64,000 nt of DNA, from contig CANKZZ010000002.1 in assembly GCA_947488655.1 (NCBI GenBank), positions 620,001 to 684,000 of the forward strand, read 5' to 3'. The DNA comes from an uncultured Psychroserpens sp. (GTDB lineage: Bacteria; Bacteroidota; Bacteroidia; Flavobacteriales; Flavobacteriaceae). The position numbers and the translations under genes were made by a program. Positions 33,249 to 41,192 of the stretch are shown here, piece by piece; positions within the stretch are counted from its first letter, which is position 1; each line of letters starts with the position of its first letter. Under the pieces are notes generated by a model. That model saw nothing but the letters and a program-made list of their open reading frames with translations, was not told where the DNA came from and made no database searches.

Positions 33249-34451
33249 TTATATTATAGATTGATATAATTCTTTTACTTGCACAGCAATGGCTTTCCAG
33301 TCAAAATGAGCTTCTACACGATCTCGTCCTTTTTGTGCCATAGATTTACTTAACTCTAAGTTACTAATTATTTGGTTAATACCTTGCGCCAAATCCTTAG
33401 AGAATTGCTCTGGGTTTATAGGCTCAAAAGGTGCTTCTTTTTGTTGCTCAACAGGGATTAATAACCCTGTTTCATTATGAACAACTACTTCTTTTATACC
33501 ACCAACTGCACTTGCAACTACAGCAGTATTACATGCCATAGCCTCAATATTAATTATACCGAAGGGTTCATAAATTGACGGACAGCAAAAAACATCTGCA
33601 TGAGAATAAAACTGAATGATATCTTTTTTATTCAACATTTCAGAAATCCAAATGACATTATCTCTATTTTCTTGTACTTTGGCGACACTCTCTTGCATCT
33701 CCAATTCAATTTCTTTCGTGTCTGGAGCACCAGCACACAAAACAACTTGAGTATTTTTATCTATATGCTTAATGGCATTTATTAAATGTATAATACCTTT
33801 TTGGCGTGTAATTCTACCCACAAAAAGCACATATGGTTTGGTGATATCTACGTTATAGCGTTCTAAAGCAGAAGTGTCACTAGTTGGTTTATACTCTTCT
33901 AGATTAATACCATTATAGATAACTTTTATTTTTTGTTCTTGTACATTAAAATGCTTTAATACATCGTTTTTAGTTTCTTCGGAAACTGCTATAATAGCAT
34001 CTGCCATTTCTATTGCAGTTTTCTCAATCCATGACGAAGCATCATAACCTTTACCCAGTTGCTCTCTTTTCCAAGGACGAAGAGGCTCTAATGAATGTGT
34101 GGTAACTACCAATGGTGTACCATAACATAGTTTGGAAACTATACCAGCAAATTGCGCATACCAAGTATGACAGTGAACAACGTCTGCATTAAATGCTCCT
34201 GTATTCATTCTAATACAGGTTTCCATAAATTTAAAGATTGGTTTTAGATTATCTTTTGTGTTATCTAAGTTTAACACTTCTGACGAAAATCCTTTAACTG
34301 TTAAATTGCCTGTGTTGACATCTTGATCTCCAACACATCTTACTTCTACATCCATAAGTTGCGCTAATTCGCTAGCTAAATATTCTACATGAACACCAGC
34401 TCCTCCATAAACATAAGGTGGAAATTCTCTGGTATAAAAAACAACTTTCAT
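33249..34451 (-). CDS. glgM: GT4-family glycogen synthase / maltose-1-phosphate synthase (actinobacterial GlgA/GlgM type)
   Basis: A 400-aa GT-B glycosyltransferase. The start T-R-E-F-P-P-Y-V-Y-G-G-A-G-V-H-V, H-C-H-T-W-Y, T-H-S-L-E-P-L-R-P-W-K-R-E-Q-L-G, F-V-G-R-I-T-R-Q-K-G and P-S-I-Y-E-P-F-G-I-I-N-I-E-A-M-A-C closely follow the mycobacterial enzyme Rv1212c, which uses ADP-glucose to make maltose-1-phosphate or extend glucan. It is not the 470-aa GT5 GlgA usual in other bacteria. Pairing with glgC fits ADP-glucose as donor. Whether the acceptor is glucose-1-phosphate or glycogen is not visible. Confidence 0.87.
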   Translation of the reverse strand: MKVVFYTREFPPYVYGGAGVHVEYLASELAQLMDVEVRCVGDQDVNTGNLTVKGFSSEVLNLDNTKDNLKPIFKFMETCIRMNTGAFNADVVHCHTWYAQFAGIVSKLCYGTPLVVTTHSLEPLRPWKREQLGKGYDASSWIEKTAIEMADAIIAVSEETKNDVLKHFNVQEQKIKVIYNGINLEEYKPTSDTSALERYNVDITKPYVLFVGRITRQKGIIHLINAIKHIDKNTQVVLCAGAPDTKEIELEMQESVAKVQENRDNVIWISEMLNKKDIIQFYSHADVFCCPSIYEPFGIINIEAMACNTAVVASAVGGIKEVVVHNETGLLIPVEQQKEAPFEPINPEQFSKDLAQGINQIISNLELSKSMAQKGRDRVEAHFDWKAIAVQVKELYQSII

Positions 34452-34739
34452 AATGATGGTTTTAGTTTAATCAAAGTTCGTGATAATTAAAAGATTAGAC
34501 CTTTATTTACGGTAAAATAAACTTTAAATTAGTGATAATTGAAGGGTTTTTACAAGGATGTTTAAATTTATAAGAAAAAATCATTTTTTCTTTAAAATAC
34601 AGTCATTTATTTTAAATATTCTTAATATTTTAATGAGGTAATAATACAATTAGCCTGTGGTATTTAATGTAGAGCGCATGTAGCAGTAAAAATTTTAATA
34701 TGTTTTAATAAGATTTAAAGAATACTTATTTTTGATTTT

Positions 34740-35198
34740 ATGATAAATAACTTCGAGAATGAGTTCTTTGGCATAGGGATTCAAAATGGGAAAACACCAG
34801 AAAACTTAGGTGTACTTTGGCGTTCGGCACAAAATCTAGGTGCAAGTTTTATTTTTACCATCGGAAACAGATATGCAAAACAAGCTAGCGATACTCATAA
34901 TGCAGTTAAGTCTATGCCATATTTTCATTACGATAATTTTGAAGAATTTCATAAAAATTTACCAAAAGGAGCTAGAATAGTTGGAGTAGAATTAACTGAT
35001 GAAGCTGAAGATTTGGAAAACTTTCACCATCCAAGACGTTGTGTGTATTTATTGGGTGCCGAAGATCATGGACTTACCGCACAAGCTATTCAAAAGAGCC
35101 ATTTTTTAGTTAAATTTAAATCGGTGTTGAGTCTTAATGTTTCCGTAGCAGGTAGTATAGTTATGTATGATAGAGGTATTAGTAAACCAAGGTCATAA
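34740..35198 (+). CDS. SpoU/TrmH-family RNA 2'-O-methyltransferase (SPOUT fold)
   Basis: A 152-aa SPOUT methylase. Motif 1 is P-E-N-L-G-V-L-W-R-S-A, motif 2 G-A-E-D-H-G-L-T and motif 3 S-L-N-V-S-V-A-G-S-I-V-M-Y-D, which form the SAM-binding knot. It modifies tRNA or rRNA; the exact site is unknown. It is the short form without an N-terminal substrate-binding extension. A TATTTTTG (-7 like, 34727-34734) lies only six bases before the ATG, so the message may be nearly leaderless. Confidence 0.88.
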   Translation: MINNFENEFFGIGIQNGKTPENLGVLWRSAQNLGASFIFTIGNRYAKQASDTHNAVKSMPYFHYDNFEEFHKNLPKGARIVGVELTDEAEDLENFHHPRRCVYLLGAEDHGLTAQAIQKSHFLVKFKSVLSLNVSVAGSIVMYDRGISKPRS

Positions 35199-35336
35199 AT
35201 TGTAGTGGTTATTGTTGAAAGGCTTTAGCAAAATGCGTAATGTATTTGCATTTGGTATTTCTCAAATGCATTAAAAACAAATCTTTAGGAGCAAAGATTA
35301 TGGTTTGGTTTTTTGTAAACTTACAACCTCAATACG

Positions 35337-36254
35337 ATGTGTATGGCTATATCAAAATTTAAAATAAAACATTTACCCAAATTATTAATTAATACATATA
35401 AAGCCTGGGATTCTAACGATCCTTGGAGAATGAGTGCTGTTGTTGCTTATTATGCAGTTTTATCATTACCTGGATTACTAGTAATTGTCGTAAATATAGT
35501 GGGTAGTATTTGGGGACGAGAGATCGTACAAGGTAAATTAACTGGTAAAATTGCCTCTATTTTAGGAACCGATTCTGCCGAGACTATTAAAACGATTATT
35601 TCTCAAACCTTAAACACCGAAAGCAATGTGGTATCTACAATTATTGGTATTGCAACCATTATATTTGGTGCGACAGGTGTGTTTTATCAATTACAAATCT
35701 CATTAAATAAAATTTGGAAAGTGGAAAACATATCTAAATTTAGCTTTAAAAAAATCTTAACAGATAGAGCTAGAAGCTTTGCGTTTATACTTGCTGTTGG
35801 TTTTTTGTTATTAATAAGTTTTGTTTTAACTACTGTTATCTCTGCATTAACAGATGTAATTAATAATTCGTTTCCAGATATAGTTTTGTATGTGGTATAT
35901 ATTATAAATTTTATCGTATCAATTTCTATTATTTCTACGCTTTTTGCATTGATGTTTCGTTATATGCCAGATACTAAAGTAAGATGGAAAACGGTCTGGA
36001 TAGGAGCTATCTTAACTGCAGTTTTATTTGTTTTAGGGGAGTTTCTTTTAGGTTTATATTTTGGTAAATCTAATCCAGCGTCAACTTATGGTGCTGCAGG
36101 TAGCATTGTGCTGGTATTGCTTTGGGTATCATATTCTTGTTTAATTTTCTTTTTTGGAGCGGAGTTTACAAGACAATATTCTATAAAATATGGACATGAT
36201 TCTCATACTTATAAAAACAAGATTGCAGACCTTGTAGAAAAACAAGATAATTAG
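35337..36254 (+). CDS. YihY/BrkB family inner-membrane protein
   Basis: A 305-aa protein with about six transmembrane helices. Family cues include an N-terminal amphipathic region ending W-R-M-S-A-V-V-A-Y-Y-A-V-L-S-L-P-G, the central F-G-A-T-G-V-F-Y-Q-L-Q-I-S-L-N-K-I-W, and F-R-Y-M-P-D-T-K-V-R-W-K. Once called ribonuclease BN by mistake; the true function is unknown, with transport of small molecules suggested. ATG at 35343 is an equally possible start. A small hairpin (35247-35270) precedes it. The era gene follows. Confidence 0.88.
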   Translation: MCMAISKFKIKHLPKLLINTYKAWDSNDPWRMSAVVAYYAVLSLPGLLVIVVNIVGSIWGREIVQGKLTGKIASILGTDSAETIKTIISQTLNTESNVVSTIIGIATIIFGATGVFYQLQISLNKIWKVENISKFSFKKILTDRARSFAFILAVGFLLLISFVLTTVISALTDVINNSFPDIVLYVVYIINFIVSISIISTLFALMFRYMPDTKVRWKTVWIGAILTAVLFVLGEFLLGLYFGKSNPASTYGAAGSIVLVLLWVSYSCLIFFFGAEFTRQYSIKYGHDSHTYKNKIADLVEKQDN

Positions 36255-36257
36255 GTT

Positions 36258-36265
36258 TATCTTTG
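36258..36265 (+). promoter_or_regulatory. Promoter -7 element of era
   Basis: TATCTTTG, a full match to the Bacteroidota -7 consensus TAnnTTTG, 22 bases before the era ATG. A TTG at 36232-36234 lies 23 bp upstream as a possible -33 element. Confidence 0.55.
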
Positions 36266-36287
36266 TAACCTATATAAAGTTATTATA

Positions 36288-37169
36288 ATGAGTCATAAAG
36301 CAGGTTTTGTAAATATTATTGGTAATCCAAACGTTGGAAAATCCACATTAATGAATGCCTTTATTGGTGAGAAGTTGTCTATTATTACTTCTAAAGCTCA
36401 AACGACAAGACATCGTATCTTGGGCATTGTTAATGGAGAAGATTTTCAGGTTATATTAAGTGATACACCAGGAATTATTAAACCAGCTTATGAGTTGCAA
36501 GCCTCAATGATGGATTTTGTAAAATCTGCATTTGATGATGCCGATGTATTAATTTATATGGTAGAAATTGGAGAACAAGAGCTTAAAGATGAAGCGTTTT
36601 TTAAAAAAATCACCAATTCTAAAATCCCAGTATTACTGCTTCTAAATAAAATTGATAAGTCAGATCAAGGACAATTAGAATCTCAAGTTGCATTATGGTC
36701 TAGCAAAGTACCAAATGCAGAAATTTTTCCAATTTCGGCATTAGAAGGATTCAATGTGAAAGAAGTATTTGGAAGAATTATTGAGTTGTTACCTATGTCT
36801 CCTGCTTTTTATCCTAAAGATCAATTAACAGATAAGCCAGAGCGTTTCTTTGTTAACGAAACAATTAGAGAGAAAATCTTAATGCATTATAAAAAAGAAA
36901 TTCCTTACGCTGTAGAAATTGATACCGAAGAGTTTTTTGAAGAAGAAAATATTATTAGAATGCGATCTGTAATTATGGTAGAGCGCGAAACTCAAAAAGG
37001 TATCATTATTGGTCATAAAGGTACAGCACTAAAACGTGTTGGTATGGAATCTCGCAAAGACTTAGAGAAATTTTTTGGTAAGCAAGTACACCTAGAGTTG
37101 TACGTTAAAGTAAACAAGAATTGGAGAAGTAACCAACGCCAACTAAAACGTTTTGGTTATAATCAATAA
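36288..37169 (+). CDS. era: GTPase Era
   Basis: A 293-aa ribosome-assembly GTPase binding the 3' end of 16S rRNA. G1 is G-N-P-N-V-G-K-S-T (12-20), G3 D-T-P-G, G4 N-K-I-D and G5 S-A-L. The C-terminal KH domain (about 200-290) carries G-I-I-I-G-H-K-G. Length and domain order are normal. It is followed by a second GTPase gene, der, with its own promoter element. Confidence 0.97.
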   Translation: MSHKAGFVNIIGNPNVGKSTLMNAFIGEKLSIITSKAQTTRHRILGIVNGEDFQVILSDTPGIIKPAYELQASMMDFVKSAFDDADVLIYMVEIGEQELKDEAFFKKITNSKIPVLLLLNKIDKSDQGQLESQVALWSSKVPNAEIFPISALEGFNVKEVFGRIIELLPMSPAFYPKDQLTDKPERFFVNETIREKILMHYKKEIPYAVEIDTEEFFEEENIIRMRSVIMVERETQKGIIIGHKGTALKRVGMESRKDLEKFFGKQVHLELYVKVNKNWRSNQRQLKRFGYNQ

Positions 37170-37232
37170 TCCCATACGTTACATACTATCTACAATTTAG
37201 CTTTAAAACAATAGCTCATCCAACTTATTGAT

Positions 37233-37240
37233 TATCTTTG
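37233..37240 (+). promoter_or_regulatory. Promoter -7 element of der
   Basis: TATCTTTG matching TAnnTTTG, 43 bases before the der ATG. No convincing -33 TTTG is seen at the expected spacing. Confidence 0.5.
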
Positions 37241-37283
37241 CAACCGCTTACAGGATATGTAATGCATATAAAATAAAGATGTT

Positions 37284-38591
37284 ATGAGTAATATAGTTGC
37301 TATAGTAGGTCGCCCAAATGTTGGAAAATCAACTTTTTTTAATCGTTTAATTCAGCGTAGAGAGGCTATTGTTGATGCTGTAAGTGGTGTAACTAGAGAT
37401 AGACACTACGGTAAAAGTGATTGGAACGGAAAAGAATTTTCTCTCATAGATACAGGAGGATACGTAAAAGGTAGTGACGATATTTTTGAAGCCGAAATAG
37501 ATAAACAAGTAGAATTGGCAATCGATGAGGCAGATGCTATAATCTTTATGGTAGATGTTGAGACAGGTGTTACCGGAATGGATGAGGATGTAGCACGATT
37601 ACTTCGCAAGGTTGATAAACCAGTATTTCTTACAGTTAATAAAGTAGATAATAATAAACGTGCAGAAGACGCAGTAGAGTTTTATTCTCTAGGTTTAGGA
37701 GAGTATTATACCATTGCTAGTATTAATGGTAGTGGTACTGGAGATTTATTAGATGCTTTAGTAGATGCACTACCAGAAATAGAAGAAGAGGAAGAAAAGG
37801 ATGAACTGCCTAGATTTGCTGTAGTTGGTCGCCCTAATGCAGGAAAATCATCATTCATTAACGCACTTATTGGAGAAGACAGATATATTGTTACAGATGT
37901 AGCTGGTACGACCAGAGACTCTATAGATACCAAATACAATCGTTTTGGTTTTGAATTTAATCTAGTAGATACTGCTGGTATTAGACGTAAATCTAAAGTA
38001 AAAGAAGATTTAGAATTTTACTCTGTAATGAGAAGTGTACGTGCCATTGAGCATTGTGACGTTTGTTTATTAGTTCTAGACGCAACAAGAGGATTTGATG
38101 GTCAAGTTCAAAACATTTTTTGGCTGGCACAACGTAATCGTAAAGGTATTGTAGTACTTGTTAATAAATGGGATTTGGTTGAGAAAGAAACTCAAACAAT
38201 GAAGGAGTACGAAAAGGTGATTAGAAAAGAAATGGAACCTTTTACCGATGTCCCAATAGTGTTTATTTCAGTTTTAACAAAACAACGTATTTTTAAAGCT
38301 ATTGAAACTGCTGTTGAGGTGTATAACAACAGAACTAAAAAAATTAAAACAAGTAAGCTTAACGAGGTGTTATTACCAGTTATTGAAAATTATCCACCAC
38401 CAGCTTACAAAGGTAAATTCGTGAAAATTAAATACATCATGCAATTGCCAACTCCACAACCACAGTTTGCATTCTTTTGTAACTTACCACAGTATGTGCG
38501 AGAACCTTATAAGCGCTTTTTAGAAAATAATCTAAGAGAACTTTTTGACTTTAAAGGAGTTCCTATAAGTGTATATATGCGTAAAAAATAA
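37284..38591 (+). CDS. der: GTPase Der (EngA)
   Basis: A 435-aa protein with two tandem G domains, the diagnostic of Der, needed for 50S ribosome maturation. G1 of domain 1 is G-R-P-N-V-G-K-S-T (8-16) and of domain 2 G-R-P-N-A-G-K-S-S (about 183). G4 motifs are N-K-V-D and N-K-W-D. The C-terminal KH-like domain follows from about 350. The linker between G domains is acidic (E-I-E-E-E-E-E-K-D). Normal length; 15 bases separate it from the next gene. Confidence 0.97.
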   Translation: MSNIVAIVGRPNVGKSTFFNRLIQRREAIVDAVSGVTRDRHYGKSDWNGKEFSLIDTGGYVKGSDDIFEAEIDKQVELAIDEADAIIFMVDVETGVTGMDEDVARLLRKVDKPVFLTVNKVDNNKRAEDAVEFYSLGLGEYYTIASINGSGTGDLLDALVDALPEIEEEEEKDELPRFAVVGRPNAGKSSFINALIGEDRYIVTDVAGTTRDSIDTKYNRFGFEFNLVDTAGIRRKSKVKEDLEFYSVMRSVRAIEHCDVCLLVLDATRGFDGQVQNIFWLAQRNRKGIVVLVNKWDLVEKETQTMKEYEKVIRKEMEPFTDVPIVFISVLTKQRIFKAIETAVEVYNNRTKKIKTSKLNEVLLPVIENYPPPAYKGKFVKIKYIMQLPTPQPQFAFFCNLPQYVREPYKRFLENNLRELFDFKGVPISVYMRKK

Positions 38592-38606
38592 ATTATATTA
38601 ATAAAT

Positions 38607-41045
38607 ATGAACATAAAGTGGTTAGTTTTTTTAGTGCTAGTTTTTTCTTTATTTAAAAGGGGTAACGCACAAAACACACCACCCACTATTACTGTAGAAG
38701 GTAATCAAGAATTCTGCGGAAGCGCTCCAATGAACATTGTAACCAGCATATCTATTACAGATCCAGATGTTGGTGATGTAAGCTTAGATAATGTATTTGT
38801 TCAAATTTCCGAAGGATACGTAGAAACCCAGGATTTATTAATTTTATCAGGTACACATCCTAATATTACTACCACTTGGAATTCTCAAGAAGGTAAATTA
38901 ATACTACAAGGTCCAGCAAGTTTTATAGAGTTTGAAAACGCCATAAGTGATGTGTTGTATCAAACCACTCAAACCAATTTTACCCAAGACAAATCGTTTT
39001 CTATAAATTTGGGAGACGCTAATTATTTACCATCAACTGGTCATTATTATATTTACGTCTCTAGTCCTGGTATTACATGGACTGCAGCCAAAACAAATGC
39101 AGAAAATACGTTTTACTTCGGAATTCAAGGTTATCTCGTTACAATAACTAGCGATGAAGAATCTCAATTTGCAGGAGAACAAAGTCCAGGTTTAGGATGG
39201 ATTGGTGCTAATGATGCAGAAACCGAAGGTACTTGGAAGTGGGTAACAGGTCCAGAAAATGGGCAAACCTTCTGGATAGGAGAAGTTAACGGAAGTGCGC
39301 CAAATGGAGAATTCTCTAATTGGAATGCAGGAGAGCCTAATGATTTTCAAAACAACGAAGATTACGCGCATATTACAGATCCATCTATAGGTAATATTGG
39401 TTCTTGGAATGACTTACCCAATGCTGGTGATCCCTCAGGACCAGGCAATCCTTACTACCCAAAAGGTTATCTCGTAGAGTTTGGTGGCATGCCAAATGAT
39501 CCAGAGATTAATCTATCTGCAAGTACAACTATAATTACACCTAAATTAACATTAGAGGCTAGCGTAGGCTGTACAGATGGTACATCCATTTTAAATGTAA
39601 CCTCAAATACACCTAATGTTTTATGGTTTGAGACACCATCATCAACAACAATTCTAAACTCTGGCTATATTTATAATGTACAACTAACCCAAGATACCAC
39701 CTTGTGGGTATTGCCATTGTTTGATGGTTGCGATGGTGGAGCGAGAATACCTTTCGCTATAGATGTTTTAGAAAGTCCTGAGGCTATAGATATAACTATA
39801 AGTCAATGTGATGATGCAATATTAGATGGCTTTACCGATTTTAGTTTGTCGCTATATGAAGAAGATATCACTAATGGGTTAACTCAAAATAGAGATGTTA
39901 TTTTCTATGAAAATGCCAATTTAACTAGTGAGATTTCTGGAGATTTATTTACAAATTCTAGTAATCCGCAAATAGTCTACGCACAAGTTATTGATACTAA
40001 TACAGGTTGTACATCAGTAGCAGAGGTTACTATTGAGGTCAACTCAAATTCTTTAAATCCAATAATCCTCCAGGTTTGTGATGATCCTTTAGAGAGCGGT
40101 TTAGCAAGTTTTGATTTAACTTTAGCTATTTTAGAAATTTCGCAAAATGTACCTATAGATGCAACCATTAATTTTCATGAAACTTACGAGGATGCAATTT
40201 TAGAGCTTAATGTATTACCAATAAACTTTACTAATAACGTACCCTACAATCAAACCATTTATGCTAGAGTAGAAGAGCAGGATGGCTCTTGTTTTACAAT
40301 TGTAGATGTACAATTACAGGTTTTAGAATTGCCTAATATTTTAAATGAGGAGACCATTTTATATTGTTTAAATAATTTTCCGCAGACCATAACATTGAGT
40401 GGTGGTATTATAGGAGACGTACCAAATAATTACTATTACAATTGGTCTACTGGAGAAACAACTATCGATATAGAAATAAATGAAATTGGTATATATACAG
40501 TAGAGGTAGCATTTGTTGACGGATGCTCAAAAACTAAAACTATAGAAGTGTTACCATCTAATATTGCAACTATTGAGAATGTAATAGTAGAAGATTTAAA
40601 TACTAATAACTCAATTACTATTTTAGTTTCGGGAGAAGGTGATTATGTTTATGCCTTAAATGATATTAATGGTGTCTATCAAACATCAAACACTTTTAAT
40701 AATGTAACAGCTGGTATTTATACAGTGTTCGTAAAAGATATAAAAAATGATTGCGGTATCGTAGAAGATGATGTGTCAATTATTGGCTACCCTAAATTTT
40801 TTACGCCTAATGGAGACACAATTAATGATACGTGGCAAATTAAAGGCATTTCAGAGCAATTCCAACCCAATACTAAAGTGTATATTTTTGATCGCTTCGG
40901 AAAATTACTATATACACTAAATTCGCCTTTTGATTCTTGGGATGGCACATTTAATGGCAAACCTTTACCCACTTCAGATTATTGGTTCTCTGCAACCTTG
41001 CAAGATGGTCGTACCTTTAAAAATCATTTTACGTTAAAGCGTTAG
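38607..41045 (+). CDS. Secreted C-type-lectin-domain protein with T9SS type B C-terminal sorting domain
   Basis: An 812-aa exported protein (signal peptide to about residue 21, G-N-A-Q). After a short beta-rich region comes a C-type lectin-like domain (about 145-295) with G-Y-L-V-T-I-T-S, W-I-G-A-N-D, W-N-A-G-E-P-N-D and a final Y-L-V-E-F, then several repeat-like beta domains with paired Cys, then the type B sorting domain (about 730-812) with F-F-T-P-N-G-D-T-I-N-D-T-W and F-D-R-F-G-K-L-L-Y. It should leave through the type IX system and stay on or near the surface. Ligand unknown; the W-N-x-G-E-P-N-D loop suggests calcium-dependent glycan binding. Confidence 0.87.
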   Translation: MNIKWLVFLVLVFSLFKRGNAQNTPPTITVEGNQEFCGSAPMNIVTSISITDPDVGDVSLDNVFVQISEGYVETQDLLILSGTHPNITTTWNSQEGKLILQGPASFIEFENAISDVLYQTTQTNFTQDKSFSINLGDANYLPSTGHYYIYVSSPGITWTAAKTNAENTFYFGIQGYLVTITSDEESQFAGEQSPGLGWIGANDAETEGTWKWVTGPENGQTFWIGEVNGSAPNGEFSNWNAGEPNDFQNNEDYAHITDPSIGNIGSWNDLPNAGDPSGPGNPYYPKGYLVEFGGMPNDPEINLSASTTIITPKLTLEASVGCTDGTSILNVTSNTPNVLWFETPSSTTILNSGYIYNVQLTQDTTLWVLPLFDGCDGGARIPFAIDVLESPEAIDITISQCDDAILDGFTDFSLSLYEEDITNGLTQNRDVIFYENANLTSEISGDLFTNSSNPQIVYAQVIDTNTGCTSVAEVTIEVNSNSLNPIILQVCDDPLESGLASFDLTLAILEISQNVPIDATINFHETYEDAILELNVLPINFTNNVPYNQTIYARVEEQDGSCFTIVDVQLQVLELPNILNEETILYCLNNFPQTITLSGGIIGDVPNNYYYNWSTGETTIDIEINEIGIYTVEVAFVDGCSKTKTIEVLPSNIATIENVIVEDLNTNNSITILVSGEGDYVYALNDINGVYQTSNTFNNVTAGIYTVFVKDIKNDCGIVEDDVSIIGYPKFFTPNGDTINDTWQIKGISEQFQPNTKVYIFDRFGKLLYTLNSPFDSWDGTFNGKPLPTSDYWFSATLQDGRTFKNHFTLKR

Positions 41046-41192
41046 ATCTTAAGCTAGTTTAAGTAGATTTTCTATTTCTTAAAACAAGATTAATAGAGAG
41101 TTTTATAAAAATATTAAGAAAACTCATACGAAAATTAAACTATATTCGTTTTTGTAGAAGTACAATTAATCATCAATCAATCAACCAATAAC

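Noticed and set aside
34572-34592. Perfect A/T inverted repeat between glgM and the SpoU gene as an operator or terminator
   Set aside because: Arms are almost purely A and T around one base, lie far from both starts, and have no second copy; likely compositional.
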